Shown: positions 1 through 9,420, numbered from the stretch's first letter. The stretch is DNA of 64,000 bases from Mariniflexile sp. TRM1-10 (GCF_003425985.1 NZ_CP022985.1:3952001-4016000); one strand, 5' to 3'. Notes: generated from the letters alone by a model not told the origin. Numbers and translations are program-made.

Positions 1-882
1 AAAAAAGGTAAGATTGCTGATGGTTTGCCAGTTACCGATGATAAAGATTATTATTCTATTGATTCCAGATTAAGTTATGATTTGAATAAAATTATTGGAG
101 AAACGGGTTGGTTTGATCCATATATTGGTGTAGGAGCTGGTTATACACATTCTAATGACATTTCTAGAGGAACCTATAATGCTGTATTAGGATTTAGAAC
201 ATGGTTTTCAGATAGATGGGGATTGGATATAAACACATCAGGTAAATGGACTATGAATCGTAATTATACAGACCATTTACAACACGCTGTTGGTGTTGTA
301 TACAGATTTAATATTAAAAAAGATTTAACAGAAGAAGGAAAAGCTAAGTTAGAATTAATTAATGAAGAAAATGAAAAAAATCGAGTTAGCGATTCTATCA
401 TGTTAGCCAATAAACAAGCCGAAGAAGCTAGATTATTAAGTGAAAGATTAGAAAAGGAGAAAGAAGCAACAAGGCTTGCTGAACTTGAAAAGGAAAAGGC
501 TGAGACTAGAAATAAAATACAAAGTAAAATAGATGCTTTAGAAAAAATACATTTCCCTTTCAACTCATCAAGTTTAACAGTAGTATCTAAAAATACATTA
601 AATAAATTGTTGCAAATATTAAATGAGCACCCAAAATTGTCAATAGAAATCACCTCACATACCGATGCCAGGGGCTCTGATATTTATAACCATAAACTTT
701 CTGAGAGCAGATTAAAAAGCACACTCGATTATTTATTTGATAATGCTGTTGAAAATGATAGAGTTGTTGGTAAAGCATTTGGAGAAGAAAAGCTTACTAA
801 TGAATGTGATGATCATGTTAAATGTACTGAACTCAAGCATCAACAAAACAGGAGATCCGAAATCAAAATTATCAGTTTTTAA
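1..882 (+). CDS. OmpA-family outer-membrane protein, 5' end missing
   Basis: The frame is open from base 1, so the true start and signal peptide lie outside the window; about 293 residues are visible. The first ~100 residues look like the last strands of an outer-membrane beta-barrel (alternating aromatic/polar, for example GLDINTSGKWTMN and HAVGVVYRFNI). A charged Glu/Lys-rich linker that is probably helical follows (about residues 105-175). The C-terminal ~110 residues are an OmpA peptidoglycan-binding domain with the IHFPFNSSSL entry, the ITSHTDARGS motif and the NRRSEIKI ending. The family anchors the outer membrane to peptidoglycan. A codon sometimes taken as a start (TTG at 25) lies inside the barrel and is not the real start. 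A strong terminator follows. Confidence 0.9.
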   Translation, partial: KKGKIADGLPVTDDKDYYSIDSRLSYDLNKIIGETGWFDPYIGVGAGYTHSNDISRGTYNAVLGFRTWFSDRWGLDINTSGKWTMNRNYTDHLQHAVGVVYRFNIKKDLTEEGKAKLELINEENEKNRVSDSIMLANKQAEEARLLSERLEKEKEATRLAELEKEKAETRNKIQSKIDALEKIHFPFNSSSLTVVSKNTLNKLLQILNEHPKLSIEITSHTDARGSDIYNHKLSESRLKSTLDYLFDNAVENDRVVGKAFGEEKLTNECDDHVKCTELKHQQNRRSEIKIISF

Positions 883-907
883 TCTAAAGAATTTACTCTT
901 CAGAGGA

Positions 908-949
908 CAAAAAACGGGGATATCTTTTTATGGATTTCCCCGTTTTTTT
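908..949 (+). terminator. Rho-independent terminator of the OmpA gene
   Basis: ACGGGGA and TCCCCGT form a 7-bp stem (914-920 with 937-943), preceded by an A run and followed by seven T. It starts 26 bases after the OmpA stop. Confidence 0.85.
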
Positions 950-999
950 AGAGATATATCAAAATGGTGTAAGTAAAAAAAAGGCATAAATAAGAGACT

Positions 1000-1145
1000 C
1001 CCCAAATTTGGCTTTTGGACTATCGTAGAGTGTGTTTTTTCGTCAGGCGAAGGTGTTTTGAGATTCATAGCCATAGCTATGGACCGAAAAATAGCTGAAG
1101 TATGGCGGAAAAAGGCACATAAAAGAACCTAAGAATAAAACTTAG
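1000..1145. repeat. Probable intergenic palindromic sequence
   Basis: This non-coding stretch between the OmpA terminator and the end of the next minus-strand gene is richer in G+C than its surroundings. It contains the short palindrome ATAGCCATAGCTATGG plus a CGTCAGGCG/TATGGCGG pair. Its texture is that of an interspersed element of flavobacterial genomes, but I see only this one copy in the window, so the assignment as a repeat is inference. Confidence 0.35.
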
Positions 1146-1152
1146 ACAATCT

Positions 1153-2790
1153 CTAAATGGATTTTTTTATTTGTAAATTGGGATTTTCAATACTTATTTG
1201 AAGATCGTCAGCTATGGGGTTTATTACTAACTCATTCACTTTTGTGTTTGTAATTCCAAATTTAAAAGGTTCTGTAAAATCACCTGTTTCATTGTTATTT
1301 TTATCTAAAGATGTAACCACAAAAACTTTAGTATCTATTTGAGTTTGGGTTAATGCCAATTCATTTCCTGCTATAATGTCAAGTATTTTAGAACCATCAT
1401 TCCTGTTCAAAATGGCTTCATTAGCATTATCAAAGACATAAACAACATACTTCACAGGTAAATCACCATCTGGAGCAGCTACTGGCGTGTCCCATAAAAT
1501 CTTTAAAGGTTCAAATCTAATATTTGCAGGCTTTATAGGGCAGATGCTATCTTTACCTGTACCTAAAATGGGCGGTGCAAAAGATTTATACTTAAAGTGA
1601 GTACTGTTTAAAAGCCCATTTAATCCTTTCAAATTATATTTTATAGCATTGTAACTGTATGCTATTTGACCAAAACTAGCATCCATTATTTCCGTTTTAT
1701 TTTGATTGATTTGGTTTTGAATTTCTGTGGTTTCCCAAGCTTTTTTGCCGTCCAATTTATAAAAGCCCTGGCTTACATACAGTTGTTTACAATAAAGTTT
1801 TGCTTGATTATTCCACCACTTAGAAAGCGCTGTATAATCTTGTTTTCCATTTATATTCCAATATAATTGAGGCGCTAAATAATCTACTTTACCCGCATTT
1901 AACCAAGAAATAGGGTCGCAAAATAAATCGCTGAATGAAGAAGTGCCGCTAATGCCTGATGGTGTACCCGATTTCCAAATTCCAAAAGGACTCACACCAA
2001 ATACGATATTTTTATTATTGTTAATATTGATGGTTTGTATGGCGTCATAAACCATTCCAATCATTAGGTTTACATTATTTCTGCGCCAATCTTCTATAGT
2101 GGGAATACAGGTCGGATTATTATCTCTATATGTTTGAGCATCTTGTGGGATAGCTTCCATACCAGAATATGGATAGAAATAGTCATCAAAATGGATACCA
2201 TCAACATCATACCTATTAGCAATATCTTGAACTACACTAACTATGTAATCTCTTACGGCAGGAAGTCCTGGATTAAGCATTTTTAAAGACAATGCCTTAT
2301 CAGTGTTATTTAATTTAGCTTGAAAAGTCCATGTTGGATGTAAATTTGCCACATTATTTGGGGCTAATACCATTGCTGGTGTTTGTTTAACTCTGTACGG
2401 ATTTAACCAAGCGTGTAAATCCAGACCTCGCGCATGTGCTTCTGTAACTGCAAATTCCAAAGGATCCCATAATGGGGAGGGTGCCTTTCCTTGTGTTCCC
2501 GTAAGCCAATAAGACCAAGGGTCGATTGATGAGGCATACAAAGCATCACTTTCTGGACGTACTTGCAAGAAAACTGTATTGTAACCGTTTGCTTTAAGAT
2601 TGTCTAAAATTGTAATTAGTTCTGTTTGTTGTTCAGTGGGTGTTGCGTTGCGGTTTGTTGGCCAAGAAAGACTGGATATGGAAGGCACAAAAACACCTCT
2701 TAAATCCGCTTTTGGAGTTGTAATTCCTTTACCGGTTTGCGCTTGTATAGCAATACAAAAAAACAGAAAATAAGGGGCAAATATTTTCAT
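1153..2790 (-). CDS. Secreted glycoside-hydrolase-like protein (GHL10/DUF187, YngK-like)
   Basis: The protein has 545 residues, with an N-terminal signal peptide (MKIFAPYFLFFCIAIQAQ, cleavage near AQT). The (beta/alpha)8-type GHL10 domain occupies about residues 28-400. It shows DLRGVFVPSISSLSWPT at the start, FLQVRPESDALY, GLDLHAWLNPYR and VDGIHFDDYFYPY, all hallmark segments of the family. Asp residues in the last motif are the likely catalytic or substrate contacts. The C-terminal ~130 residues resemble a fibronectin-like or accessory domain. The family is thought to act on cell-wall or polysaccharide material outside the cytoplasm; the substrate is not known from the sequence. It stands alone, convergent with the OmpA gene. 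Confidence 0.85.
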   Translation of the reverse strand: MKIFAPYFLFFCIAIQAQTGKGITTPKADLRGVFVPSISSLSWPTNRNATPTEQQTELITILDNLKANGYNTVFLQVRPESDALYASSIDPWSYWLTGTQGKAPSPLWDPLEFAVTEAHARGLDLHAWLNPYRVKQTPAMVLAPNNVANLHPTWTFQAKLNNTDKALSLKMLNPGLPAVRDYIVSVVQDIANRYDVDGIHFDDYFYPYSGMEAIPQDAQTYRDNNPTCIPTIEDWRRNNVNLMIGMVYDAIQTININNNKNIVFGVSPFGIWKSGTPSGISGTSSFSDLFCDPISWLNAGKVDYLAPQLYWNINGKQDYTALSKWWNNQAKLYCKQLYVSQGFYKLDGKKAWETTEIQNQINQNKTEIMDASFGQIAYSYNAIKYNLKGLNGLLNSTHFKYKSFAPPILGTGKDSICPIKPANIRFEPLKILWDTPVAAPDGDLPVKYVVYVFDNANEAILNRNDGSKILDIIAGNELALTQTQIDTKVFVVTSLDKNNNETGDFTEPFKFGITNTKVNELVINPIADDLQISIENPNLQIKKSI

Positions 2791-2820
2791 TTGTTTATAT
2801 ATGTTGTTTTTTAATTGTCA

Positions 2821-2882
2821 GATGGAACACCTTTTATAATCATCTTCGCATGTGAATGCGCTTCTCATTGGGTGTTTCATAT
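2821..2882. repeat. Interspersed hairpin repeat, copy 1 (second copy near 47,094)
   Basis: A ~60-bp unit begins GGAACACC and ends GGGTGTTT, so its ends are inverted repeats. The middle has AATCATC followed by a small hairpin (CGCAT/ATGCG). The unit at 47094-47155 shares the same ends, the AATCATCnTCG block, the GAATGC core and TTCTCAT. Both copies lie immediately 5' of a minus-strand gene. Confidence 0.6.
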
Positions 2883-3314
2883 TATTATTTTTGGAATCCA
2901 ATAATTTCCAAGTTCAAGTTTTAAATGATTATATTCCTTCAACTTGTCTTCTATAGATTTATTGTAAAATAACGAGTAAATTTAAATAATTTATAGACAT
3001 GAATTAGAATTAGTGTATAAAAGCATAAATAAATTATACTTTTTTTTTAGATTAAACAAAAGTACTTATTGTATTTAGTAATTTCTAAATGCTAAAATGG
3101 ATTTCCTATCAAGTTAAAATTAAGCTTTCAAAAGGCGGTCTTTTTTATTTAAAAATGCGATATTTGTGCTGTAAATTTGCGCAAGGGATTGCAGCGGCAT
3201 CCTTTTTTATGTGGTATTATTATCGAGAGATTCTTTAAGTACATATAAAAAAGATATAGCGGAAAGCCCGACCTTGTTTTTTCAAGGGTGCGCCCTAAAA
3301 CTAAATAACTAATT
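2883..3314. other. Gene-free AT-rich stretch with the promoter of the small membrane protein/ettA operon
   Basis: No coding frame is supported here. A TAnnTTTG element (TAAATTTG, 3172-3179) matches the Bacteroidota -7 box and would give a leader of about 125 nt in front of the gene at 3315; no TTG box sits at the proper spacing. The rest is simple AT-rich sequence. Confidence 0.4.
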
Positions 3315-3497
3315 ATGGCAATGAATAAAAATACAGTATTGGCTTGGGCCACAACAATTATGATTATAGTTGGTGTCGCATTAATTTTAATGGGCGCTTT
3401 TAGATACGATGATGTAGCTGGTTGGGGTTTTGCAGCAGTAGGGATCGGTTTTTTTGCCATTGCTTGGGTGTTTAACGCTTTAAAAGGTAGAGTATAA
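3315..3497 (+). CDS. Small two-helix membrane protein (CAL67264-type family)
   Basis: This 60-residue protein has two hydrophobic helices (about residues 8-28 and 36-54) separated by the loop RYDDVAGWG, and ends in KGRV. The sequence closely resembles a small membrane family that I recall as CAL67264 (named after a Gramella locus) in Flavobacteriaceae; its function is unknown. The ATG after a non-coding leader is the natural start. Its stop overlaps the ettA start codon in a TAATG arrangement, so the two are probably translated as a coupled pair. Constant linkage to ettA would suggest a role related to translation or energy state, but that is inference. Confidence 0.8.
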   Translation: MAMNKNTVLAWATTIMIIVGVALILMGAFRYDDVAGWGFAAVGIGFFAIAWVFNALKGRV

Positions 3498-5188
3498 TGA
3501 GTGACGATAAGAAAGTTATCTTTTCAATGTCTGGTTTAACCAAGACATTCCCAGGGGCGAATACGCCTGTGTTAAAAAATATTTATTTAAGCTTTTTTTA
3601 TGGGGCTAAAATTGGAATTTTAGGTTTAAATGGTTCTGGTAAATCTACCTTGCTTAAAATAATTGCTGGTGTTGAAAAGAATTATCAGGGTGATGTTACA
3701 TTTTTGCAAGATTACTCGGTTGGATATTTAGAGCAAGAACCAAAACTAGATGAGAGTAAAACCGTTTTGGAAATTGTAAAAGAAGGTGCAGCTGAAACTG
3801 TAGCTATTCTTGATGAGTACAACAAGATAAACGATATGTTTGGTTTAGAAGAGGTTTATTCTAACCCAGATAAAATGGACAAACTCATGGCCAGACAAGC
3901 TGAGCTTCAAGATAAAATTGACGCATCAAATGCTTGGGAACTGGATACTAAGTTAGAGATTGCTATGGATGCACTTAGAACGCCTGATGGTGATAAAAAA
4001 ATAAGTGTATTGTCTGGAGGAGAGCGCCGTCGTGTCGCTTTATGTAGATTGCTTTTACAAGAACCAGATGTGTTATTGCTAGATGAGCCTACCAACCACT
4101 TAGATGCAGAATCGGTGCATTGGTTGGAACATCATTTGGCACAATACAAAGGAACTGTTATTGCCGTAACGCATGATAGATACTTTTTAGACAATGTCGC
4201 AGGTTGGATTTTAGAGTTGGATAGAGGGGAAGGTATTCCATGGAAAGGTAATTACTCATCGTGGTTAGACCAAAAATCGAAACGTTTAGCACAAGAAAGT
4301 AAAACAGCTTCTAAACGTCAAAAAACCTTAGAGCGCGAATTGGAATGGGTACGTCAAGGTGCTAAAGGACGTCAAACCAAGCAAAAGGCGCGTTTAAATA
4401 ATTATGATAAGCTAATGAGTCAAGATCAAAAGCAGCTTGACGAAAAACTGGAAATCTATATTCCTAATGGACCACGCTTAGGAACCAATGTTATTGAAGC
4501 GGTTGGTGTAAGCAAGGCGTTTGATGATAAATTGTTATACGAAAATTTAAATTTCAAACTACCACAAGCAGGAATTGTTGGTGTTATTGGACCTAACGGT
4601 GCCGGTAAAACCACCATTTTTAGAATGATTATGGGCGAAGAAACCCCAGATAAAGGTGAGTTTTTGGTAGGTGAAACAGCAAAGATTGCGTACGTAGACC
4701 AAGCACATTCTAATATAGATCCCGAAAAAACCATTTGGCAGAATTTTAGTGATGAGCAAGAGCTTATTTTAATGGGAGGTAAAGAAGTAAATTCCAGAGC
4801 TTATTTAAGCAGGTTTAACTTTTCTGGTGGTGAGCAAAACAAAAAAGTAAAATTGCTTTCAGGTGGTGAGCGTAACAGGTTACATTTAGCCATGACACTT
4901 AAAGAAGAAGGCAACGTGTTGCTTCTGGATGAGCCTACTAACGACCTTGATGTAAATACTTTACGTGCTTTAGAAGAAGGTTTGGAGAATTTTGCAGGTT
5001 GTGCGGTAGTCATATCACATGATAGATGGTTTTTAGATAGAATTTGTACCCACATTTTAGCTTTTGAGGGTGACAGCCAAGTATATTTCTTTGAAGGTAG
5101 TTTCAGTGAATATGAAGAAAACAAAAAGAAACGTTTAGGAGGCGACTTAACACCTAAGCGCATAAAGTATAAAAAATTGGTTCGTTGA
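3497..5188 (+). CDS. ettA: Energy-dependent translational throttle protein EttA (ABC-F ATPase)
   Basis: A 563-residue cytosolic ABC-F protein with two ATPase halves and no membrane segments. Half one has Walker A GLNGSGKST (about 43-51) and signature LSGGERRRVALCRLL followed by LLLDEPTNHLD. Half two has GPNGAGKTT and LSGGERNRLHLAMTL followed by LLLDEPTNDLD. The linker between halves is Lys/Arg-rich (SKTASKRQKTLERELEWVRQGAKGRQTKQKAR), as in EttA, whose arm gates the ribosomal E site according to the ATP/ADP ratio. The ending DLTPKRIKYKKL is typical of the EttA subgroup. It is co-transcribed with the small membrane protein upstream and closed by a symmetric terminator. Confidence 0.95.
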   Translation: MSDDKKVIFSMSGLTKTFPGANTPVLKNIYLSFFYGAKIGILGLNGSGKSTLLKIIAGVEKNYQGDVTFLQDYSVGYLEQEPKLDESKTVLEIVKEGAAETVAILDEYNKINDMFGLEEVYSNPDKMDKLMARQAELQDKIDASNAWELDTKLEIAMDALRTPDGDKKISVLSGGERRRVALCRLLLQEPDVLLLDEPTNHLDAESVHWLEHHLAQYKGTVIAVTHDRYFLDNVAGWILELDRGEGIPWKGNYSSWLDQKSKRLAQESKTASKRQKTLERELEWVRQGAKGRQTKQKARLNNYDKLMSQDQKQLDEKLEIYIPNGPRLGTNVIEAVGVSKAFDDKLLYENLNFKLPQAGIVGVIGPNGAGKTTIFRMIMGEETPDKGEFLVGETAKIAYVDQAHSNIDPEKTIWQNFSDEQELILMGGKEVNSRAYLSRFNFSGGEQNKKVKLLSGGERNRLHLAMTLKEEGNVLLLDEPTNDLDVNTLRALEEGLENFAGCAVVISHDRWFLDRICTHILAFEGDSQVYFFEGSFSEYEENKKKRLGGDLTPKRIKYKKLVR

Positions 5189-5211
5189 TAATGAATGACC
5201 TGTTTATAAAT

Positions 5212-5241
5212 AAAAAAAGCCTGCTATAGCAGGCTTTTTTT
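5212..5241. terminator. Bidirectional terminator between ettA and the convergent small gene
   Basis: A perfect GCCTGCTA/TAGCAGGC stem is flanked by an A run on the left and a T run on the right, so it can end transcripts from both sides. Confidence 0.9.
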
Positions 5242-5256
5242 ATTTATAAATTATGA

Positions 5257-5496
5257 TTAATTGCCACCATACATGTGGCCATCAGTAAAATCTTTATAGG
5301 TTGTTTCTTGTTTTGCCATTTCCTCGCTTATTTTATCTAAGCGTTCATTCTCTTTTTTCAGTTTATAAGACTTTCTAATACCTAAAATCAATAATACAGA
5401 AAAGAAAACAACAACTATAACTAAAATGGTTACAATATTTGATTGGCTTATTGCAAGTGTTATAGGTTGAAAGGAGGTTAAAAAATTTGATGTCAT
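5257..5496 (-). CDS. Small single-pass membrane protein, function unknown
   Basis: The 79-residue product has one strong transmembrane segment (about residues 22-43, VTILVIVVVFFSVLLILGI). A positively charged stretch RKSYKLKKENERLDKISEEM, probably a short coiled coil, follows, and the tail is acidic and Gly-rich (DGHMYGGN). It is convergent with ettA and shares its terminator. The amphipathic layout and clean non-overlapping position support a real gene, but I do not recognise a family. Confidence 0.6.
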   Translation of the reverse strand: MTSNFLTSFQPITLAISQSNIVTILVIVVVFFSVLLILGIRKSYKLKKENERLDKISEEMAKQETTYKDFTDGHMYGGN

Positions 5497-5763
5497 TATA
5501 GAAAAAAGTTAGATTTAATAGCTAGTCAAATATAATGTATTTTACTTACTAAACAACTATAAATGATGACATTAAAAACATATAATATATAATGTGTCAT
5601 ACGAATAAATAGAAGATATTCTATTTGTTTTTAAGCATTATAGGCAGAGAGTTAAATAATGAATTGGTAATAAATTTTATCAACAATAGTTAAATGTTGT
5701 AGTAATTTGATGTTTTTTTGCCGAAATTGCCTCTCATATTTTGATAAACTTATTTTACTATTA

Positions 5764-6348
5764 ATGATGTCGTCTGATAAATTAAAGAACATTAGAACAG
5801 AAGTACTTTCCAACAACTATTATACATTAAACAAATTAACATTCGATTATAGGTTAAGTAACGGAAACTGGGTAACTCAAGTACGGGAATGTTACGATAG
5901 AGGTGATGGAGCAGGTATCTTGCTCTATAATAAAGAAAAAGGTCGTGTTATTTTAACGCGTCAATTTAGAATGCCCACTTTTTTAAATGATAATAAAGAT
6001 GGCTTATTAATTGAAATTTGTGCAGGCATGTTAGATAAAGATAATCCTGAAGCTTGTATAATAAGGGAAACGGAAGAAGAGGTAGGCTATAGGTTAAAAG
6101 AAGTAAAAAAAGTATTTGAAGCCTATTCTTCGCCTGGTGTTATGACTGAAAAAATGCATTTTTTTGTTGGAGAATATACCGATGCTATGAAGGTAAGCGC
6201 TGGTGGAGGTTTGGAAAGTGAGCACGAAGATATTGAGGTTCTGGAATTACCATTTACAGAAGCGATTGCCATGCTTAACAACGGTGAGATATACGATACC
6301 AGAACCATTGTATTATTGCAGTATGCACTAATACATAAGTTAGTTTAA
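5764..6348 (+). CDS. Nudix hydrolase, GDP-mannose pyrophosphatase NudK-like
   Basis: The Nudix box is present as GMLDKDNPEACIIRETEEEVGY, with the metal-binding REtEEEvGy core intact. Spacing between the leading Gly and the RE pair is one residue shorter than the general consensus, as I recall for the NudK subgroup. The upstream segments RQFRMPTFLN and LLIEICAGMLD and the downstream SPGVMTEKMHFFVGEY also fit NudK, which hydrolyses GDP-mannose and related nucleotide sugars to the sugar phosphate and GMP. I chose the ATG pair at 5764/5767 because the more upstream in-frame ATG (5707) would add 19 residues with no family similarity. About 194 residues, monocistronic. Confidence 0.85.
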   Translation: MMSSDKLKNIRTEVLSNNYYTLNKLTFDYRLSNGNWVTQVRECYDRGDGAGILLYNKEKGRVILTRQFRMPTFLNDNKDGLLIEICAGMLDKDNPEACIIRETEEEVGYRLKEVKKVFEAYSSPGVMTEKMHFFVGEYTDAMKVSAGGGLESEHEDIEVLELPFTEAIAMLNNGEIYDTRTIVLLQYALIHKLV

Positions 6349-6502
6349 CACCTTAGAAACTGTTTAAATTTTATCTAAAAGCCATTTTTGTATCATTTAT
6401 TTTTTTATAGAGAAAATTAGCTTTGATAGCAACCTCTGCAAAATCGTATTTTTTTTTGTGAATGACATTATTTTATATATTCATTTTCAAAAGGAATCAT
6501 TT

Positions 6503-7522
6503 TCAGCAATCATACGCTTCAATAAAATCAGCAATTAAATAGGCAATGAGCTTACCAACTTGTGTTTCAGTTTTTTTAGTAGGGGCAGCTTCGCAGATAT
6601 GCAAATAACAAGCATTTACATTCTTACCAAAATAAGAAACAAAACTTCTTGCTTTATTAACACTAAAGCCACTTGGGGTCATGGCACTACTTGGTATATT
6701 TTCTATGGCATCACAATCTACTTCAACACCAAAAGGTCTGTCGGCTACATGATTTAAAGCACGTTCAAGCTCTTCCTTAAACTTCAATTCTTTGCCAACA
6801 GCTAAATCTTCAAACACATTATATTTGATTAATTTGAATTTTTTCAACGATTTAAACAATTTATCTGAAGTATAGTTTCTTTGCAATCCGAAAATAAAAT
6901 AGCTATTTAAAAACCCTTCCGCGTAAGCATAACTAAAACCATTTCCGCTATGGCGACCTTCTTCGGGTCTAAAATCGGAATGTGCATCAAAGTTGATAAC
7001 ATTTATAGGTTTCTTTAAAGCTAAACTGCAGCCTTTTATATTGCCATAAGCATTGTTATGCCCGCCACCAATAATAATAGGCTTTTTTCCTGCCGAAACA
7101 ATCAGCTGAATAATATATGTAACGTGTTTATCTATCTCGCTCACAATTTTTCTAGCTTTGGCAATGCTTTTCTTTTTATCTGGATCTAGTTCAGAAACCT
7201 TTATTAATTCTTCAGTAAAATCAAGATGCCCTAAAATTAAAACCTTGTTTGCCTTGACAAACTCATTGCTTTGTATGTTCAATAAAACTTTTAATGTAGC
7301 ACCCCAAGCCTTTGACGCACCCATTTTCCCGTAATTTGCATACACACCAACATCTTCGGGTAAACCAATAATTACATGAGTGACATCCAAATTTATAAGT
7401 TGGTCGTATATATTGGAGATGGTGGTTAATATTTGAATATGTTCACCAAATTTGGATTCACCTTGGCGTTTGTTTAATAATTCGTTTAAAGTTGTATTGT
7501 TAAATAAAACCAGTTTATCCAT
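6503..7522 (-). CDS. Arginase/agmatinase/formimidoylglutamase-family hydrolase
   Basis: A 339-residue ureohydrolase-fold protein. The binuclear Mn site is complete: GGGHNNAYGN supplies His, NFDAHSDFRPEEGRHSGNGF supplies the Asp-x-His-x-Asp cluster, and VEVDCDAI supplies the last Asp pair. The RHSGNGF segment and overall length match proteins usually annotated as formimidoylglutamase (HutG) in Flavobacteriia. No hutH, hutU or hutI gene lies nearby, so the substrate (formimidoylglutamate, arginine, agmatine or another guanidino compound) cannot be fixed from context. It is convergent with the Nudix gene. Confidence 0.8.
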   Translation of the reverse strand: MDKLVLFNNTTLNELLNKRQGESKFGEHIQILTTISNIYDQLINLDVTHVIIGLPEDVGVYANYGKMGASKAWGATLKVLLNIQSNEFVKANKVLILGHLDFTEELIKVSELDPDKKKSIAKARKIVSEIDKHVTYIIQLIVSAGKKPIIIGGGHNNAYGNIKGCSLALKKPINVINFDAHSDFRPEEGRHSGNGFSYAYAEGFLNSYFIFGLQRNYTSDKLFKSLKKFKLIKYNVFEDLAVGKELKFKEELERALNHVADRPFGVEVDCDAIENIPSSAMTPSGFSVNKARSFVSYFGKNVNACYLHICEAAPTKKTETQVGKLIAYLIADFIEAYDC

Positions 7523-7640
7523 AAAAAAGTAAATAAATTATGAAATAAAAATACATCATTATTTATTTATAGTATTAAAAAAAATAAAGTATTATATTTA
7601 AAAAACATTAGACTTTAAAAAACATTAAAAACAAGTGATT

Positions 7641-8525
7641 ATGGAAAACAACAAAAGTAGTATGGGGCTTAAGGTAGCATTGGGTATTGCATTGGTTTTA
7701 TTTTTAGGAACTGCATTTTACACAATGAATTTGTACCAAAAAAGCTCGAAAGTTCAAAAAGACTTAACCGAGCAAAAACAATTAGTAATGAACGATTTAA
7801 GTGCAATGGCAAAACAATACGATGAAGCCATTAGCGAGAATGAAGTAGCTAATAACGATTTGATTGAAGCAAGAGGACGTATTCAAGGATTAATCGATTC
7901 GTTAAAAATTTCTGAAACTAACGTTAAGAGTTTGTGGAGTTATAAACAAAAATATGCATCATTGCAAAAAGAAATGGATGTTTTGTTAGCTGAAAACGAT
8001 AAACTAAAAGTACAAAATTCTTATTTAGCAACATCTTTAGACAGTACGCGTGTTCGTTTGGAAGAACGCACTATGTTCTCAGATTCATTGTTAATCCAAA
8101 ATACAGCATTAGCTGATGTGGTTTCAAATGCCGCAGTGTTAGGTGCTGTAAACATGAAAGGTTTTGGAGTCATTGAAAGAACTTCAGGAAAATTAATACC
8201 AACAGAAAGAGCTAGTCGTACGGATAAAATTAGAGTGTGTTTTACTGTACCAAAAAACAAATTGGTTCAGTCTGGTGATCAAGAATTGTACGTTCAAGTT
8301 ATTGACCCAAAAAGCAAAACGTTAGGTCTAAACGAGCAAGTTATGTTTGGAGATAAAACTTTTAACTACAGTATTATAAGTAAATTCAATTATGAAAATT
8401 CAAGTTTAGATGTTTGTGAATTTGTTGCATCTAAAGGTAGTTCTGAATTTCAAAAAGGACGCTACATTGTAAATGTTTTTAACGAAAAAGATTTAGTAGC
8501 TACATCAGAGTTCACTTTAAAATAA
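7641..8525 (+). CDS. Membrane-anchored coiled-coil protein, function unknown
   Basis: A 294-residue protein with an N-terminal transmembrane anchor (about residues 9-29, GLKVALGIALVLFLGTAFYTM). A long helical coiled-coil region follows (about 32-150, many Glu/Lys heptads), then a C-terminal ~120-residue domain that looks beta-rich (IERTSGKLIPTERASRTDKIRVCFTVPKN...). The homologues I recall in flavobacteria are hypothetical or loosely labelled as chromosome-partitioning proteins; I see no ParA-type P-loop. The ATG at 7641 is preferred over the GTG two codons earlier. A terminator follows directly. Confidence 0.8.
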   Translation: MENNKSSMGLKVALGIALVLFLGTAFYTMNLYQKSSKVQKDLTEQKQLVMNDLSAMAKQYDEAISENEVANNDLIEARGRIQGLIDSLKISETNVKSLWSYKQKYASLQKEMDVLLAENDKLKVQNSYLATSLDSTRVRLEERTMFSDSLLIQNTALADVVSNAAVLGAVNMKGFGVIERTSGKLIPTERASRTDKIRVCFTVPKNKLVQSGDQELYVQVIDPKSKTLGLNEQVMFGDKTFNYSIISKFNYENSSLDVCEFVASKGSSEFQKGRYIVNVFNEKDLVATSEFTLK

Positions 8526-8545
8526 ACTACATATAATATTTAATG

Positions 8546-8578
8546 AAAAGCCTTGGATTAGTTCTAAGGCTTTTTTTG
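8546..8578 (+). terminator. Rho-independent terminator
   Basis: AAAAGCCTT and AAGGCTTTT pair around an 11-nt loop and lead into a T run, 20 bases after the preceding stop. Confidence 0.85.
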
Positions 8579-8747
8579 TTTAATAATGTTTAGCGTTTGC
8601 GTAATTTAATACATCTAAACAAATTTATATGCAAATTGTAGAAAAATTGAGGACATAAGTATGAGAAGATGTAATTTTAAAGTGTATAAATATTTTCGTA
8701 TTATTCTATACCTACACTAACTAAACATTTAATATAGTCTCTCTTAT

Positions 8748-9332
8748 ATGAATCAAACAGGCTCTCATGCAAACTTTTTAAATTCCTTTAGCAATATATC
8801 ACAAGACATTAGAGAAGACCTTTTAAAAATTTCTGAGCTAAAAACTGTAAAAGCAGGTAAGCAAATTGTAAAGCTGGGTGAAACGCCTTCAAAAGTATTT
8901 ATGTTGGTTTCTGGAATTGTTAGATGTTACTTAAGCACCGAATCAGGTAAAGAATATAATAAAAGTTTTTATATGCCATTAAGTTTTGTTGGGCCGTTAA
9001 CAGCTTTAATTCAAAAAACGCCATCATTGTTTGTTTTTGAAACCCTTGAAGATTCTGAAATGTATGAGGTAGATTATTATAAGCTTACAGAGTTGTGCAA
9101 AAAAAACGAATCGCTTAGAACGTTGTATTATAGGATTTTAGAAGTGACATATATGATGTATGAAAAACGACTGGTAGAATTAATTTCATTAGATGCCAAA
9201 GCACGATATATGGAATTACAAAAGCAAATACCCAACGTAGATGCTTTAATACCACAGTATCATATAGCTTCTTATTTAGGGATTACAGCAGTTCAATTAA
9301 GCAGAATTAGAAAGAAAATTTATGGTAATTAA
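8748..9332 (+). CDS. Crp/Fnr-family transcriptional regulator
   Basis: A 194-residue protein with an N-terminal cyclic-nucleotide-binding-like beta-roll (about 20-130; VKAGKQIVKLGETPSKVFMLVSGIVRCYL) and a short C-terminal helix-turn-helix (about 165-190; HIASYLGITAVQLSRIRKKI). The acidic/Arg pair expected for cAMP binding is not obvious, and no Cys cluster for an Fe-S centre is seen, so the ligand is unknown. It has its own promoter region and stands alone, so its targets cannot be inferred. Confidence 0.85.
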   Translation: MNQTGSHANFLNSFSNISQDIREDLLKISELKTVKAGKQIVKLGETPSKVFMLVSGIVRCYLSTESGKEYNKSFYMPLSFVGPLTALIQKTPSLFVFETLEDSEMYEVDYYKLTELCKKNESLRTLYYRILEVTYMMYEKRLVELISLDAKARYMELQKQIPNVDALIPQYHIASYLGITAVQLSRIRKKIYGN

Positions 9333-9420
9333 CATTTGTTAACACTTAAGAAAATGTTAAATTATATATTTGAAACGATTTCCTATTTATACTAAAAAGG
9401 ATTGATAGCTAACCAACCAA

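Noticed and set aside
264..653. A 129-codon minus-strand frame antisense to the OmpA gene
   Set aside because: Its Ser/Phe-rich translation is the shadow of the Glu/Lys-rich linker. The plus-strand OmpA domain is unambiguous.
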